This document shows positions 1 to 9,642 of a stretch of 11,654 bases of DNA, in pieces. Within the stretch, counting starts at the first letter, position 1. The number at the start of each line of letters is the position of its first letter. Both the position numbers and the translations under genes were made by a program. This stretch comes from Candidatus Thiodictyon intracellulare (lineage in GTDB: Bacteria > Pseudomonadota > Gammaproteobacteria > Chromatiales > Chromatiaceae): contig JADNEJ010000086.1 of NCBI GenBank assembly GCA_016292295.1, positions 1 to 11,654 on the forward strand, in the 5' to 3' direction. The notes under the pieces were generated by a model that worked only from the letters and a program-made list of their open reading frames with translations, was not told the DNA's origin and ran no database searches.

Positions 1-239
1 AGCGGGCGCTGAAGAAGGCCATCCTGCATCGGAACAATTCGCTGTTTTATCGCACTTTGAACGGCGCCAAAGTCGGCGACCTGTTCATGAGCCTGATCCA
101 CACCGTGGAACTCCACCAGGTGGCCCCGTTTGGTTACCTAGTCACCCTGCAGCGCCATCCGGCCGCGGTGGCACTCGCTTCGCCGGCCTGGATGTCCTAG
201 AATTACACCACCACGCTGGTGCGCCTCGCCGTCGAACTG
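1..239 (+). pseudogene. IS66-family transposase (TnpC), C-terminal remnant
   Basis: Read from base 3, this frame gives the characteristic C-terminal block of IS66-type DDE transposases: ALKKAILHRNNSLFYRTLNG followed by VGDLFMSLIHT and a FGYLVTLQRH segment. The family normally goes on to a PxxWMPWNY-type ending. Here the frame reads PAWMS, then TAG (198-200), then NYTTTLVRL, so one or two base changes appear to have turned the Pro-Trp codons into Ser-stop. The N-terminal and catalytic parts lie off the left edge. No terminal inverted repeat could be recognised to the right, so the end coordinate is approximate. An active element would cut and paste DNA with its TnpA and TnpB partners. This copy is at best a truncated piece. 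Confidence 0.85.
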
Positions 240-420
240 ACCGCTCCCGTCCAGTGCCGCCCCCCACACCGCCACACCAGTGTCCCGACCACCAGCGTCG
301 GGGCACTGGATCGCGGGCGAGCGTGGGCAGGCAGACTTCATCCCAGTTTGGTCCTAGCGGCTCGCCCGCACAGCGAACAGCGGCAACGTCGAGCCTTTCC
401 TTCGCCAAGGACGCGGGGCT

Positions 421-1061
421 CCCACGCTACCGGAACTGCGCTCGGAATTCATGCAGCCTTGCCGGAAGGACACCGACTTCGGTGTCGTGTGCAACACCAA
501 CCCTCAGCCGCTGCTGCTCTTGGATGCCTCCTACTACAGTCTCTTCGAACTGTGTATCAAGGCCCTGTCGGACCTGGATCGCTCACGGTAGCGAGCGCGA
601 TACGGTCACGAAGAAGGCCGAATATGCCGCCGGGAGATGCTCGAGTACTATATCCTGCACCGGGAGCCCGAGCGGCAGGCGTTTTTCACCCGGACGGCCG
701 CGGGTCTCTATGTCTCCCTCGTGTCGGAAGACGGTGTGATCCGCTCGCGCGTCCTGCCGGGTCTGCATTCCGGCTGACCGACCTTGTCACACAGCCCGAG
801 CCCAAGGCGATGGTCCGCGACTCGGTCTATGCCGACTTTGTGCTCCTCGAATGGCGGGAGGCGGAGCTGCGCGCCGCGGAGCAGACACAGGCCAGGCGGG
901 ATGCCGAACAACGTGCCGAGGAGCAGGCGCAGGCCAGGCTGGATGCCGAGGCGCTGGGCAGACGGGAGGCCGAGCGGCGTGCGTAGGCGCTCCAAAGAGG
1001 CCGAGCAAGAACTGGCGGAACTGCGGGCGCAGCTCGCGGTTCGCAACCCTGAGACAAGCGC
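421..1061 (+). pseudogene. Uma2-like (DUF820) protein with coiled-coil tail, frameshifted
   Basis: Pieces of one protein appear in successive frames. Frame 1 (421-588) holds NTNPQPLLLLDAS. Frame 2 (about 577-630) holds GSERDTVTKKAEYAA. Frame 1 (634-767) holds LEYYILHREPERQAFF and DGVIRSRVLPGL. Frame 3 (768-983) holds FRLTDLVTQPEP, then a Gln/Glu/Ala/Arg-rich coiled coil. Frame 1 again (998 onward) holds KEAEQELAELRAQLA. The GSE-RDxVTKKAEYAAAG and EYYIL blocks are the central core of the Uma2 family, a PD-(D/E)xK nuclease-fold group of mostly unknown role. At least four frameshifts and two stops (589-591, 984-986) break it. The N-terminal part is not convincing, and 240-420 holds nothing I recognise. 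The section before 577 is assigned to the same gene only because it leads smoothly into the conserved core. The end is uncertain. Confidence 0.7.
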
Positions 1062-1124
1062 TTTTCGCAAGCCGGCGGCCCCGGGATCGATGATCCAAAA
1101 TCCGGCAACTGGCCAGGCCAATGA

Positions 1125-1164
1125 CGAAGGGGCCGGTCTGCCGCACGGCAGACCGGCCCCTTCG
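1125..1164 (-). terminator. Strong hairpin, probable terminator of the M23 gene
   Basis: A perfect 18-bp inverted repeat (1125-1142 against 1147-1164) with a 4-nt loop, very GC-rich, lies 21 bp beyond the stop codon of the minus-strand M23 peptidase gene. There is no clear U-tract on either strand, so it may act as an RNA 3'-end or stability hairpin, or depend on other factors. It could also stop read-through from the left flank. Confidence 0.65.
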
Positions 1165-1185
1165 GTTGCTGGTCTTTACCAGGGA

Positions 1186-2106
1186 TCAGCGCAGATTGGC
1201 GAAGTTGGCCGCCAGCAGTGTGCTGCCGCCCTGCTCGCCGGCGAACTGCATCGGATTAAGATGATCGCCGTTGCGCAGGACCTCAAAATGCACGTGGGGT
1301 CCGGTGGCGCTCCCGGTGGACCCGACGGCGCCGATCACCTGCCCCTTGTGGATCTGCTGGCCTTCTGACACCCCGTTGACGGAGTTGTGACCATAGCGGG
1401 TGGTGTAGCCGTTGGAATGACTGATCTCGATCAGGTTGCCATAGCCGCTGCGCCGTCCGCTGAAGGTCACGAGGCCGTCGGCCACTGCCACGACCGGGCT
1501 GCCCTGGGGGGCGGCGAAGTCGACGCCCTGATGGAACATGGACCGATGGTTGATCGGATGTACGCGCATCCCGTAGTTGGAGGTGATGTATCCCGCGCGG
1601 ATCGGCCAGCCCGTGGGCACAGACTTGGCGGTGAGGTCCTTTCCGCTGATCGCCTCTTCGAGGATCTCCAGCTTGCGCTTGCGATCCTTGAGCAGGCTGA
1701 CCACGCTTCCTAGCTCGCTCGCGATCTCCTTGATCGTGTAATCCCGGGCTTCCGCTTCCTCGGGCCCACCTTGCGGCGGCGGGTTCTGGAAGTCGAACTC
1801 CTGGCGGTCCAGTCCCCCAATATCCACCAATCGCTCACCCAGGGCATTGAGCCGCATGAGTTCCGCCTGCATCTCCCCAAGGCTGGAGGCCATGGCCTCG
1901 ATCTGCGGTGCCTCCGGCTGTGCGGTGGCGAGTGCGAGGCCAGTGGTTCTGGGGTGGTTGGAGGAGGGCGCGTCACCCCGGGCGGAATTTGTCTGCTTGC
2001 CCAGCCAGAATCCGGCCCCGCCGCCCGCGACAGCACACAACATTACCGCCGAAAGAGCGACGGCGGTTTGTCCACGAACGGTCTTTCTACGGTCAAGGAG
2101 GTACAT
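1186..2106 (-). CDS. M23-family metallopeptidase, membrane-anchored (306 aa)
   Basis: Predicted zinc endopeptidase that cuts peptidoglycan cross-bridges in the periplasm. Residues 13-35 form an N-terminal signal-anchor or membrane segment after a short basic stretch (DRRK). Residues 65-155 are mostly helical and may form a coiled coil. Residues 165-288 are the LytM/M23 domain. All zinc and catalytic residues are present: H192 and D196 in HQGVD, H240 in YGH, and H271/H273 in HVHFEV. It should therefore be an active enzyme, unlike the degenerate activators EnvC and NlpD. The start at 2106 is chosen because AGGGG lies 8 nt upstream and the hydrophobic anchor follows at once; an upstream in-frame ATG at 2229 would add 41 uncharacteristic residues. 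Many gammaproteobacteria carry such a gene between lpxC/DUF721 and secA. Here no secA follows; mobile remnants do. Confidence 0.9.
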   Translation of the reverse strand: MYLLDRRKTVRGQTAVALSAVMLCAVAGGGAGFWLGKQTNSARGDAPSSNHPRTTGLALATAQPEAPQIEAMASSLGEMQAELMRLNALGERLVDIGGLDRQEFDFQNPPPQGGPEEAEARDYTIKEIASELGSVVSLLKDRKRKLEILEEAISGKDLTAKSVPTGWPIRAGYITSNYGMRVHPINHRSMFHQGVDFAAPQGSPVVAVADGLVTFSGRRSGYGNLIEISHSNGYTTRYGHNSVNGVSEGQQIHKGQVIGAVGSTGSATGPHVHFEVLRNGDHLNPMQFAGEQGGSTLLAANFANLR

Positions 2107-2248
2107 TGCTGACCCCTGTAGGTGAATAGGACGACGAAGAGCGGCGTTTATACTACAGTCGCCTGGTTGAGGCGACCGCTCGGACGCGTACGGCAATTGA
2201 CCCAGATCAAGTTTTTGTGAATCAGGCAAAGGTGGTACCTCTCAAGTC
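2107..2248. promoter_or_regulatory. Divergent promoter region of the M23 and dciA-like genes
   Basis: The 142-bp gap separates two divergent starts. A 7-bp inverted repeat with a 5-nt loop (2158-2164 / 2170-2176) sits in the middle and could be an operator or a leader hairpin. On the plus strand TTGACC (2197-2202) is a fair -35, with a weak -10 (AATCAG) 17 bp further on. On the minus strand a TATAAA at about 2148-2153 could serve the peptidase gene, without a good -35. These promoter calls are inference from short motifs. Confidence 0.4.
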
Positions 2249-2725
2249 ATGGAAAAACAAAGGCCACGCCGCACACGCGCAGCTCATGTGCGGGATTTTC
2301 TGACAGCCAGTCCCGCGGTGGCCCAGTGTCTGGCGCTGCAGCGGCGCGAGGATGGATTGCTTGCTCAGGTTCGCGATCTGCTCGCCCCCGCGGCGCGCCC
2401 GCATTGTATCCAGGTCAGTGCCACCGATGGTAATCTGACGGTGACGGTCGACGCGGCGGCCTGGGCGACGCGGCTGCGCTATCTGGCCCCGGACCTGGCC
2501 CGGGGACTGGCGGGGGCCGGGATTACCGCGGTCAAGGTGCGGGCCCGCCCGCGTGAGCGTGTCGTGCGTCGTCAGACGGCGCAACACTTGGCCAAACTGA
2601 CCCCCGCCGTGGTCGACCATCTGCTGGCGGCAGCCGAGCATACGGCTGATGCGGGGATTGCGAATGTCTTCCGACGCCTGGCGACCCGATGCGAGCAGGC
2701 GCGCGCGAACGCGCCACTCGACTAA
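2249..2725 (+). CDS. dciA: DciA-like DUF721 protein (158 aa)
   Basis: Small basic protein of the DUF721 family, whose studied members (DciA) bind the replicative helicase DnaB and help load it in bacteria that lack DnaC. Residues 14-90 carry the family pattern: a short helix (FLTASPAVAQCLAL), a stretch ending in PHCIQVSATDGNLTVTVD (C53 region), then AAWATRLRYLAPDL, giving the KH-like fold of the family. The rest (95-158) is Arg/Ala-rich and probably helical. It is the only intact core gene on the plus strand: divergent from the M23 gene and convergent with lpxC, 13 bp apart, a well-known gammaproteobacterial arrangement. The start has only a distant AGGTGG-type ribosome site (13 nt gap), so translation may be modest. 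The family call is firm; the helicase-loading role is by homology. Confidence 0.85.
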   Translation: MEKQRPRRTRAAHVRDFLTASPAVAQCLALQRREDGLLAQVRDLLAPAARPHCIQVSATDGNLTVTVDAAAWATRLRYLAPDLARGLAGAGITAVKVRARPRERVVRRQTAQHLAKLTPAVVDHLLAAAEHTADAGIANVFRRLATRCEQARANAPLD

Positions 2726-2738
2726 GCGCTGCATGCGA

Positions 2739-3653
2739 TCAGGCAAGCGCAAGCGGCTGGGCGTAGCTGATCGGTGCGTGCGTGGCGTCCTCGAACACCG
2801 TTTCTTCCCAGGCCGCCTGGTTTGCGACCAGGGCGCGCAACAATTGGTTGTTGAGCGAATGCCCTGATTTGTGGCCCTTGAAGGCGCCGATCAGGGTATG
2901 GCCCAGAAGATAGAGGTCGCCGATTGCATCCAGAATCTTGTGCTTGACGAACTCGTCCTCGTAGCGTAGACCCTCTTCGTTCAACACCCGGAACTCGTCC
3001 ACCACCACGGCGTTGTCAAGGCTGCCGCCTAAGGCTAAACCCTGTTGACGCAACGCTTCGATCTCGCGTAGGAAGCCAAAGGTGCGGGCGCGGCTGACCT
3101 CTTTGACGAAGGAGGAGGTGGAGAAATCCATGCTGGCCCGCTTGGTCCGGTCGTGAAAGGCGGGGTGGTCGAAATCGATGGTAAACTCCACGCTGAAACC
3201 GTCGTAGGGCTCGAATCGGGCGTACTTGTCGCCGTCGCGCACCTCGACCGGGCGTTTGATGCGGATGAAGCGTTTGGGGCGGTTCTGCTCTTCCACCCCA
3301 GCGGACTGGATCAGGAACACGAAGGGCCCGGCGCTACCATCCATGATCGGCACCTCCGGGGCGCTCACGTCTACGTAGGCGTTGTCGATCCCAAGACCCG
3401 CGAAGGCCGACAGCAGATGTTCCACCGTGGACACACATACATCACCGTTGACCAGGGTGGTGGAGAGCCGCGTATCGCCCACGTTGGGGGGGCAGGCGCG
3501 AATCTCTACCGGTTGCTCCAAATCCACCCGCCGGAAGATGATGCCGGTATCGGGGGCCGCCGGGCGCAGCGTGAGGTACACCTTGACGCCGGTATGAAGA
3601 CCGACGCCGGTGGCGCGGATCACATTCTTCAGTGTACGTTGCTTGACCATCAT
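2739..3653 (-). CDS. lpxC: UDP-3-O-acyl-N-acetylglucosamine deacetylase LpxC
   Basis: Cytoplasmic zinc enzyme that removes the acetyl group from UDP-3-O-acyl-GlcNAc, the committed step of lipid A synthesis. At 304 aa the length is standard. The start matches the family (MVKQRTLKN after an extra Met). Zinc ligands are visible as H79 (STVEHL), H238 and D242 ([11 protein letters not shown]), and the catalytic H265 lies in KSGHSLNNQ; the substrate-loop motif IMDGSA is at 103-108. Two ATG codons stand side by side (3653 and 3650). AGGGAG lies 5 nt before the first and 8 nt before the second, and homology favours the second (303 aa). The gene follows ftsZ at the end of the division cluster, as in E. 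coli, and has its own upstream region. In E. coli LpxC is controlled by FtsH proteolysis through a C-terminal LAxxxxxAVLA-like tail; the C-end here (QPLALA) is similar but shorter. Confidence 0.97.
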   Translation of the reverse strand: MMVKQRTLKNVIRATGVGLHTGVKVYLTLRPAAPDTGIIFRRVDLEQPVEIRACPPNVGDTRLSTTLVNGDVCVSTVEHLLSAFAGLGIDNAYVDVSAPEVPIMDGSAGPFVFLIQSAGVEEQNRPKRFIRIKRPVEVRDGDKYARFEPYDGFSVEFTIDFDHPAFHDRTKRASMDFSTSSFVKEVSRARTFGFLREIEALRQQGLALGGSLDNAVVVDEFRVLNEEGLRYEDEFVKHKILDAIGDLYLLGHTLIGAFKGHKSGHSLNNQLLRALVANQAAWEETVFEDATHAPISYAQPLALA

Positions 3654-3977
3654 TCGGGCTCCCTAGTCCCTGACCGCAGCGGTCAGCCGCGGCGCCGACC
3701 ATCGACGCCCAGACAAAGGCCGCGTGAGGCCCGAACAGTGTCGGGCTTGGAGCAAGCTTAGGGTTTTCCAGAAATTTTATCAAGTCCCGTGCGCGAGAAA
3801 TCTAAAGGCTATTGTTTTTAATAATATTATATATAAAGGGATTTCCCTAGCACCACGCTTCCGTTGGCGTCCTTGCGAACCAAGAATCTCTATTCTGAAT
3901 CACTGCGGCCTGCCTGGGCGGCAATCCATCACGCCTGACGCTGGGACCCTCCATGGTCCCGCGAATGGTTCCCGCGA
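3654..3977 (-). promoter_or_regulatory. ftsZ-lpxC intergenic region with AT-rich promoter candidate
   Basis: A 324-bp gap with no gene. Just past the ftsZ stop is a hairpin with 6-bp arms (GGGACC 3943-3948 / GGTCCC 3955-3960) but no U-tract. An AT-only stretch around 3812-3837 stands out in GC-rich surroundings; on the minus strand it offers TATAAT at 3831-3826, without a good -35. If used, it would give lpxC a leader of about 165 nt and independent transcription. The promoter is inferred from composition only. Confidence 0.4.
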
Positions 3978-5150
3978 TCAATCCGCCTGACGGCGCAGGA
4001 AGGCGGGGATGTCCAGATAGTCGAGATCGTTGTCCACTGCCTCGGCGGTGTTCCCACCAGCGGTGGCCCCCTTGCGGTAGATGGCGGGGCGACGCCCGAT
4101 CTCCGCATAGTCGGGGCCGGACTCGCCCCCGCCCGCCGGGACAAGTCGCATCAACGGCTCCTCCGGGTTCGGACGCATCGTCCGGGAGATCCGACGGGCA
4201 CCCAGACCGGTGGCCACGACCGTGACCCGCAGTTCATCCTCCAGGTCCGGGTCGATGACGGTGCCGAGCACCACGGTGGCGTCATCGTCGGCGAAATCCC
4301 GCACCGTGTTGCCGACCTCGTCGAACTCGCCCATGGTTAGGCTGCTGCCCGCGGTGATGTTGACCAGGATGCCCTTGGCCCCGGCCAGATCGATGTCCTC
4401 CAACAGGGGGCAGCGGATGGCGGCCTCCGCGGCTTCCCGCGCCCGGTCGAGGCCGACGGCGGCCCCGGTGCCCATCATGGCAACCCCCATCTCCGACATC
4501 ACGGTCTTCACGTCGGCGAAGTCGACGTTGATCAGACCCGGACGGGTAATCAGCTCGGCGATGCCGCGAGTGGCATTCAACAGGATATCGTTCGCGGACT
4601 TGAAGGCCCCGAGCAGGGTCATGTCCTTGCCGAGTACCGCTAGCAGCTTCTCGTTCGGGATCGTGATCAGCGAGTCCACATGCTTGGCCAACTCGGCAAT
4701 CCCGTCATCGGCGATGCGTCGCCGCTTGCTTCCCTCGAACGGGAAGGGCTTGGTCACCACCGCAACCGTGAGGATGTCCAACTCCTTGGCGACCTCTGCC
4801 ACCACTGGGGCGGCACCAGTGCCGGTACCGCCGCCCATGCCGGCGGTGATGAAGACCATGTCCGCGCCGGCCAGGGCCTCGGCGATGCGCTCGCGATCCT
4901 CCAACGCGGCCTGTTTGCCCACCTCCGGATTGGCGCCCGCACCCAGGCCCTTGGTAATCCCGGAGCCCAGTTGCAGGATGGTCTTGACTCGTGACCCTTT
5001 GAGGGCCTGGGCGTCGGTGTTGGCGCAGATGAAGTCGACCCCCTCAATGGTGGAGTCGACCATGTGATTGACAGCGTTGCCCCCCCCGCCGCCGACACCG
5101 ATCACCTTGATGACGGCGGACTGGCTATGAGTATCCATCATTTCAAACAT
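3978..5150 (-). CDS. ftsZ: Cell division GTPase FtsZ (390 aa)
   Basis: Tubulin-like GTPase that polymerises into the Z-ring at midcell. The glycine-rich nucleotide loop GVGGGGGNAVNHM is at 18-30, the tubulin signature GGGTGTG at 106-112, and the T7 synergy loop NVDFADVKTVMSEMG at 208-222. The polymerisation core ends near 317. A linker of about 55 residues follows, then the conserved C-terminal peptide LDYLDIPAFLRRQAD (376-390), which binds FtsA and ZipA. The start at 5150 is set by GGGGGAG 8 nt upstream and by the normal N-terminus (MFEMMDTHSQSAVIKVIGVG); an upstream ATG at 5342 would add 64 non-homologous residues. The gene lies 170 bp after ftsA rather than close-coupled, so separate control is likely. 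It looks intact and typical in every motif. Confidence 0.98.
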   Translation of the reverse strand: MFEMMDTHSQSAVIKVIGVGGGGGNAVNHMVDSTIEGVDFICANTDAQALKGSRVKTILQLGSGITKGLGAGANPEVGKQAALEDRERIAEALAGADMVFITAGMGGGTGTGAAPVVAEVAKELDILTVAVVTKPFPFEGSKRRRIADDGIAELAKHVDSLITIPNEKLLAVLGKDMTLLGAFKSANDILLNATRGIAELITRPGLINVDFADVKTVMSEMGVAMMGTGAAVGLDRAREAAEAAIRCPLLEDIDLAGAKGILVNITAGSSLTMGEFDEVGNTVRDFADDDATVVLGTVIDPDLEDELRVTVVATGLGARRISRTMRPNPEEPLMRLVPAGGGESGPDYAEIGRRPAIYRKGATAGGNTAEAVDNDLDYLDIPAFLRRQAD

Positions 5151-5200
5151 CGCTCTATCTCCCCCGAACTGTTTATGGCTTGAAAACCTGAAACCCCGCA

Positions 5201-5303
5201 CGGTCCCGTGGTGGGACCGCCCCCCGACACGACACGGACCTTGCGGCCGCATGCCACGGGGCCGCAGGCTGCGGCCCCATTGATCCCTCCAAACGGAGGG
5301 GAT
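5201..5303 (-). promoter_or_regulatory. Three consecutive hairpins between ftsA and ftsZ
   Basis: The 170-bp ftsA-ftsZ gap holds, in transcription order, ccctcc/ggaggg arms (5295-5300 with 5285-5290, 4-nt loop), a 9-bp GC-only-but-one stem with a 3-nt loop (5258-5266 / 5270-5278), and a 7-bp stem with a 5-nt loop (5201-5207 / 5213-5219). No U-tract follows. They could attenuate or process the ftsA-ftsZ transcript, raising FtsZ relative to FtsA, but this role is inference. Confidence 0.5.
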
Positions 5304-5320
5304 CGCGAAATTCTGCCCCG

Positions 5321-6556
5321 CTAGAAATTGCCCTGAAACCAACTGCGCGCCCGTGACACGACGCCCTTGAGCCCCCGTTCGGCGGTCAGTTCGGGACGCT
5401 TGGTAAAGCGGTTTTGGCGGGCGTAGATCAAGAGCCCGACGCCGGTGACGTAGACCGGATTGCGCATGACCTCGTCCATACCGACGACATAGCGGGGTAC
5501 GCCCATACGCACTGGCATATGGAATACCTCTTCCGCTAATTCGATCAGACCCGGCATTTTCGCGCTACCGCCGGTGAGCACCACGCCCCCGGCCACAAAG
5601 TCTTCAAATCCGGTACGCCCTAAATCCTTGCGTACCAGATCGAGTAGTTCCTCGTAGCGTGGCTCCACCACCTCGGCCAGCGTCTGGCGCGACAGTCGGC
5701 GCAGCGGGCGGTCACCGATGCTCGGCACCTCGATGTTGTCGGTGCCGCCGGCGAGCTGAGCGGCCGCGCAGGCGTGTTGAATCTTGATCTGTTCGGCGTG
5801 CTGGGTGGGGGTGCGCAGGGCCAACGCGATGTCGTTGGTGACCTGATCGCCGGCGATCGGGATCACCGCCGTGTGGCGGATGGCCCCGTCCGTGAACACC
5901 GCGATGTCGGTAGTGCCACCGCCGATGTCGACCAGGCACACGCCCAACTCCTTCTCGTCCTCGCCTAGGACTGAATAGGATGCGCTCAGTGGCGCGGGCA
6001 TCAGGTAGTCCACCTCCAGGCCGCAGCGGCGGATGCACTTGAGCATATTCTGGGCCGCGCTTACGGCACCCGTGACGATGAGCACCCGCGCCTCCAGGCG
6101 CACTCCGCACATCCCGATCGGCTCGCGGATACCCTCCTGGCCGTCGATGATGTATTCCTGAGGGAGGATGTGGAGCACCTGCTGGTCCGCCGGGATTGCG
6201 ACCGCCCGCGCGGTGTCGAGTACGCGATCCACGTCGGCCTGGTTGACCTCGCGCTCCTTGATGGGGGTGCTGCCGTTGGAGTTGAGGCTGCGGATATGGC
6301 TGCCGGCGATCCCCGCGTGGACCGAGTGGATGTCGCACCCGGCCATGGTTTCGGCCTCCTCCACCGCCCGCTGGATAGACGCGACGGTGGACTCGATGTC
6401 CACCACCACGCCCTTCTTCAGGCCGCGCGAGGGGCTGGTGCCGATGCCGATGATCTCGATCTGGTCGTCGTCTTTCAGTTCGCCGACCAGACAGGCGATC
6501 TTCGAGGTACCGATGTCTAGCCCCACCAATAAATTCTTGTCGTTGCGTCGTGTCAT
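5321..6556 (-). CDS. ftsA: Cell division protein FtsA (411 aa)
   Basis: Actin-like ATPase that ties FtsZ filaments to the inner membrane and recruits later division proteins. The phosphate-1 motif VGLDIGTSKIACLVGE is at 11-26, domain 1C at about 84-165, the phosphate-2 motif LVDIGGGTTDIAVF at 208-221, and the adenosine motif GVVLTGGSAKMPGL at 324-337. The last 15 residues (about KGVVSRARSWFQGNF) form the short amphipathic helix used for membrane binding. The length is as usual for the family. The start at 6556 has GGGGGAG 7 nt upstream, nearly the same strong site as ftsZ, whereas ddl and ftsQ have weak sites. That contrast fits a much higher need for FtsA and FtsZ than for FtsQ. The gene sits 43 bp after ftsQ in one operon. 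Confidence 0.98.
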   Translation of the reverse strand: MTRRNDKNLLVGLDIGTSKIACLVGELKDDDQIEIIGIGTSPSRGLKKGVVVDIESTVASIQRAVEEAETMAGCDIHSVHAGIAGSHIRSLNSNGSTPIKEREVNQADVDRVLDTARAVAIPADQQVLHILPQEYIIDGQEGIREPIGMCGVRLEARVLIVTGAVSAAQNMLKCIRRCGLEVDYLMPAPLSASYSVLGEDEKELGVCLVDIGGGTTDIAVFTDGAIRHTAVIPIAGDQVTNDIALALRTPTQHAEQIKIQHACAAAQLAGGTDNIEVPSIGDRPLRRLSRQTLAEVVEPRYEELLDLVRKDLGRTGFEDFVAGGVVLTGGSAKMPGLIELAEEVFHMPVRMGVPRYVVGMDEVMRNPVYVTGVGLLIYARQNRFTKRPELTAERGLKGVVSRARSWFQGNF

Positions 6557-6599
6557 TCCGTTTCTCCCCCCGTTTGCCTGTTCGCTCTTGCCGTTTCGC

Positions 6600-8817
<2,218 letters not shown>

Positions 8818-8820
8818 TCA

Positions 8821-8856
8821 AAATCTAATTTGCAAATTAAATCTAATTTGCAAATT
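8821..8856. repeat. 18-bp exact tandem duplication in IS630 copy A
   Basis: AAATCTAATTTGCAAATT occurs twice in direct succession (8821-8838, 8839-8856), covering the transposase stop codon. Copy B has a single unit at the same place (from about 10267). Confidence 0.9.
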
Positions 8857-8920
8857 AAATTCTAAACTTAGATCCAAAAGAATTTATTATTCGATGGATT
8901 GCGTAATCTAATGCAATCTT

Positions 8921-8954
8921 ACTCACGTAAATCAGAGACTCACGTAAATCAGAG
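8921..8954. repeat. 17-bp exact tandem duplication in IS630 copy A
   Basis: ACTCACGTAAATCAGAG occurs twice (8921-8937, 8938-8954). Copy B has one diverged unit. The 17-bp gain shifts the transposase frame. Confidence 0.9.
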
Positions 8955-9021
8955 ATGAAATCCATTCGTAATTTCATTTTACACAAAAGAATTTCAGTCA
9001 ATTTCAATCAGATTCAATTCT

Positions 9022-9041
9022 GGCGAGTATCGGCGAGTATC
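9022..9041. repeat. 10-bp exact tandem duplication in IS630 copy A
   Basis: GGCGAGTATC occurs twice (9022-9031, 9032-9041) in the codons for the RYSPE motif. Copy B has a single GGTGAGTATC. The frame is shifted. Confidence 0.9.
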
Positions 9042-9181
9042 GCGGAATAAAATACAGCGTGTCATCCCGCGTTTTTCCCAATATTCCCTGCGTTCCTTAA
9101 CTGCCTTGCTCACATGAATCGGCGCGTTATCCAGCACCAGAACTACTGGCTCAGTGGGTAGATTACAAAATTACAAAAATC

Positions 9182-9319
9182 GGCCTTGATCATAATTCCG
9201 CCCACCTTGTTCAGTCCCAGCGCCGCTGCTTCCTTGCAGAACATGGTTTTTCTTGCTCTTTCTTGCGCGCGTAACCCCACATGGGCCGGTCGGCCTTGGG
9301 CGGATTTGTGATCAAGGCC
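9182..9319. repeat. 138-bp GC-richer segment with 21-bp inverted ends inside copy A
   Basis: The two ends (9182-9202 and 9299-9319) are inverted copies with 2 mismatches, outer 11 bp GGCCTTGATCA perfect. The segment is clearly richer in G+C than the flanking IS DNA and stands where copy B carries about 500 bp of transposase middle. On the minus strand one frame reads KTMFCKEAAALGLNKVGGIM without a stop, but I do not recognise it. It could be a non-autonomous insertion or a foreign filler trapped at a deletion. Confidence 0.6.
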
Positions 9320-9642
9320 CTGCCCAGTTATTTATCGTATTAATATAAACATTAAAAAACTTGCGTCATCTTCAAATGACCGGTGACCCTGAAAAAGAAG
9401 AATGATGAATGATTGTTGCGCGCCGCGCAATCGATTGCGTATCTCTCCCTGCGATCCTTCTTCTTTAAGAATTTTCCTTAATTGCCTGCTTTAATTGAGT
9501 TGTATCAATAGCGCGCAGCGGGCTATCGAGAAGTAGCACTTTTATTAACTTTCTGAAATCTTATTATGAAAAACAATATTTCAAAATTGGTAACTGAATA
9601 TTGCCATCATACAGGAATCTAATGTTTTTGTTGAGGCACTTG

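Larger units (their letters stand above)
8843..9527 (-). pseudogene. IS630-family transposase, copy A, broken
   Basis: Reading leftward, 9527-9330 gives LDSPLRAID, QLRKILKEEGSQGEIRNRL and, after an insertion, FIILLFQGHRSFEDDA: the N-terminal helix-turn-helix end of this transposase. The catalytic middle (the first Asp motif, present in copy B) is absent. From about 9175 down come DNAPIHV-like, KAVKE and RYSPELNLIEI, the second Asp and the Glu of the DDE triad. The C-terminus is IALDYAIHRIINSFGSKFR, then IKFAN and stop TAG at 8845-8843. Frames change several times; 17-bp and 10-bp tandem duplications (8921-8954, 9022-9041) account for two of the shifts. It cannot make an active enzyme. The boundaries follow alignment by eye to copy B. 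Confidence 0.75.

Noticed and set aside
219..986. 255-codon plus-strand open frame at the left end
   Set aside because: It joins the IS66 tail, unrecognisable sequence and only the last part of the Uma2-like protein. The conserved Uma2 blocks lie in other frames, so it is not one gene.
4210..5067. Long plus-strand open frame opposite ftsZ
   Set aside because: It is the Ser/Ala/Pro-rich antisense shadow of a well-supported GC-rich gene, with no domain of its own.
3978..5342. Longer starts for ftsZ (5342), M23 (2229) and ddl (8790)
   Set aside because: The extra residues have no family likeness and would be read through hairpins or repeat DNA. Ribosome sites and homology favour 5150 and 2106; for ddl, homology alone favours 8583.
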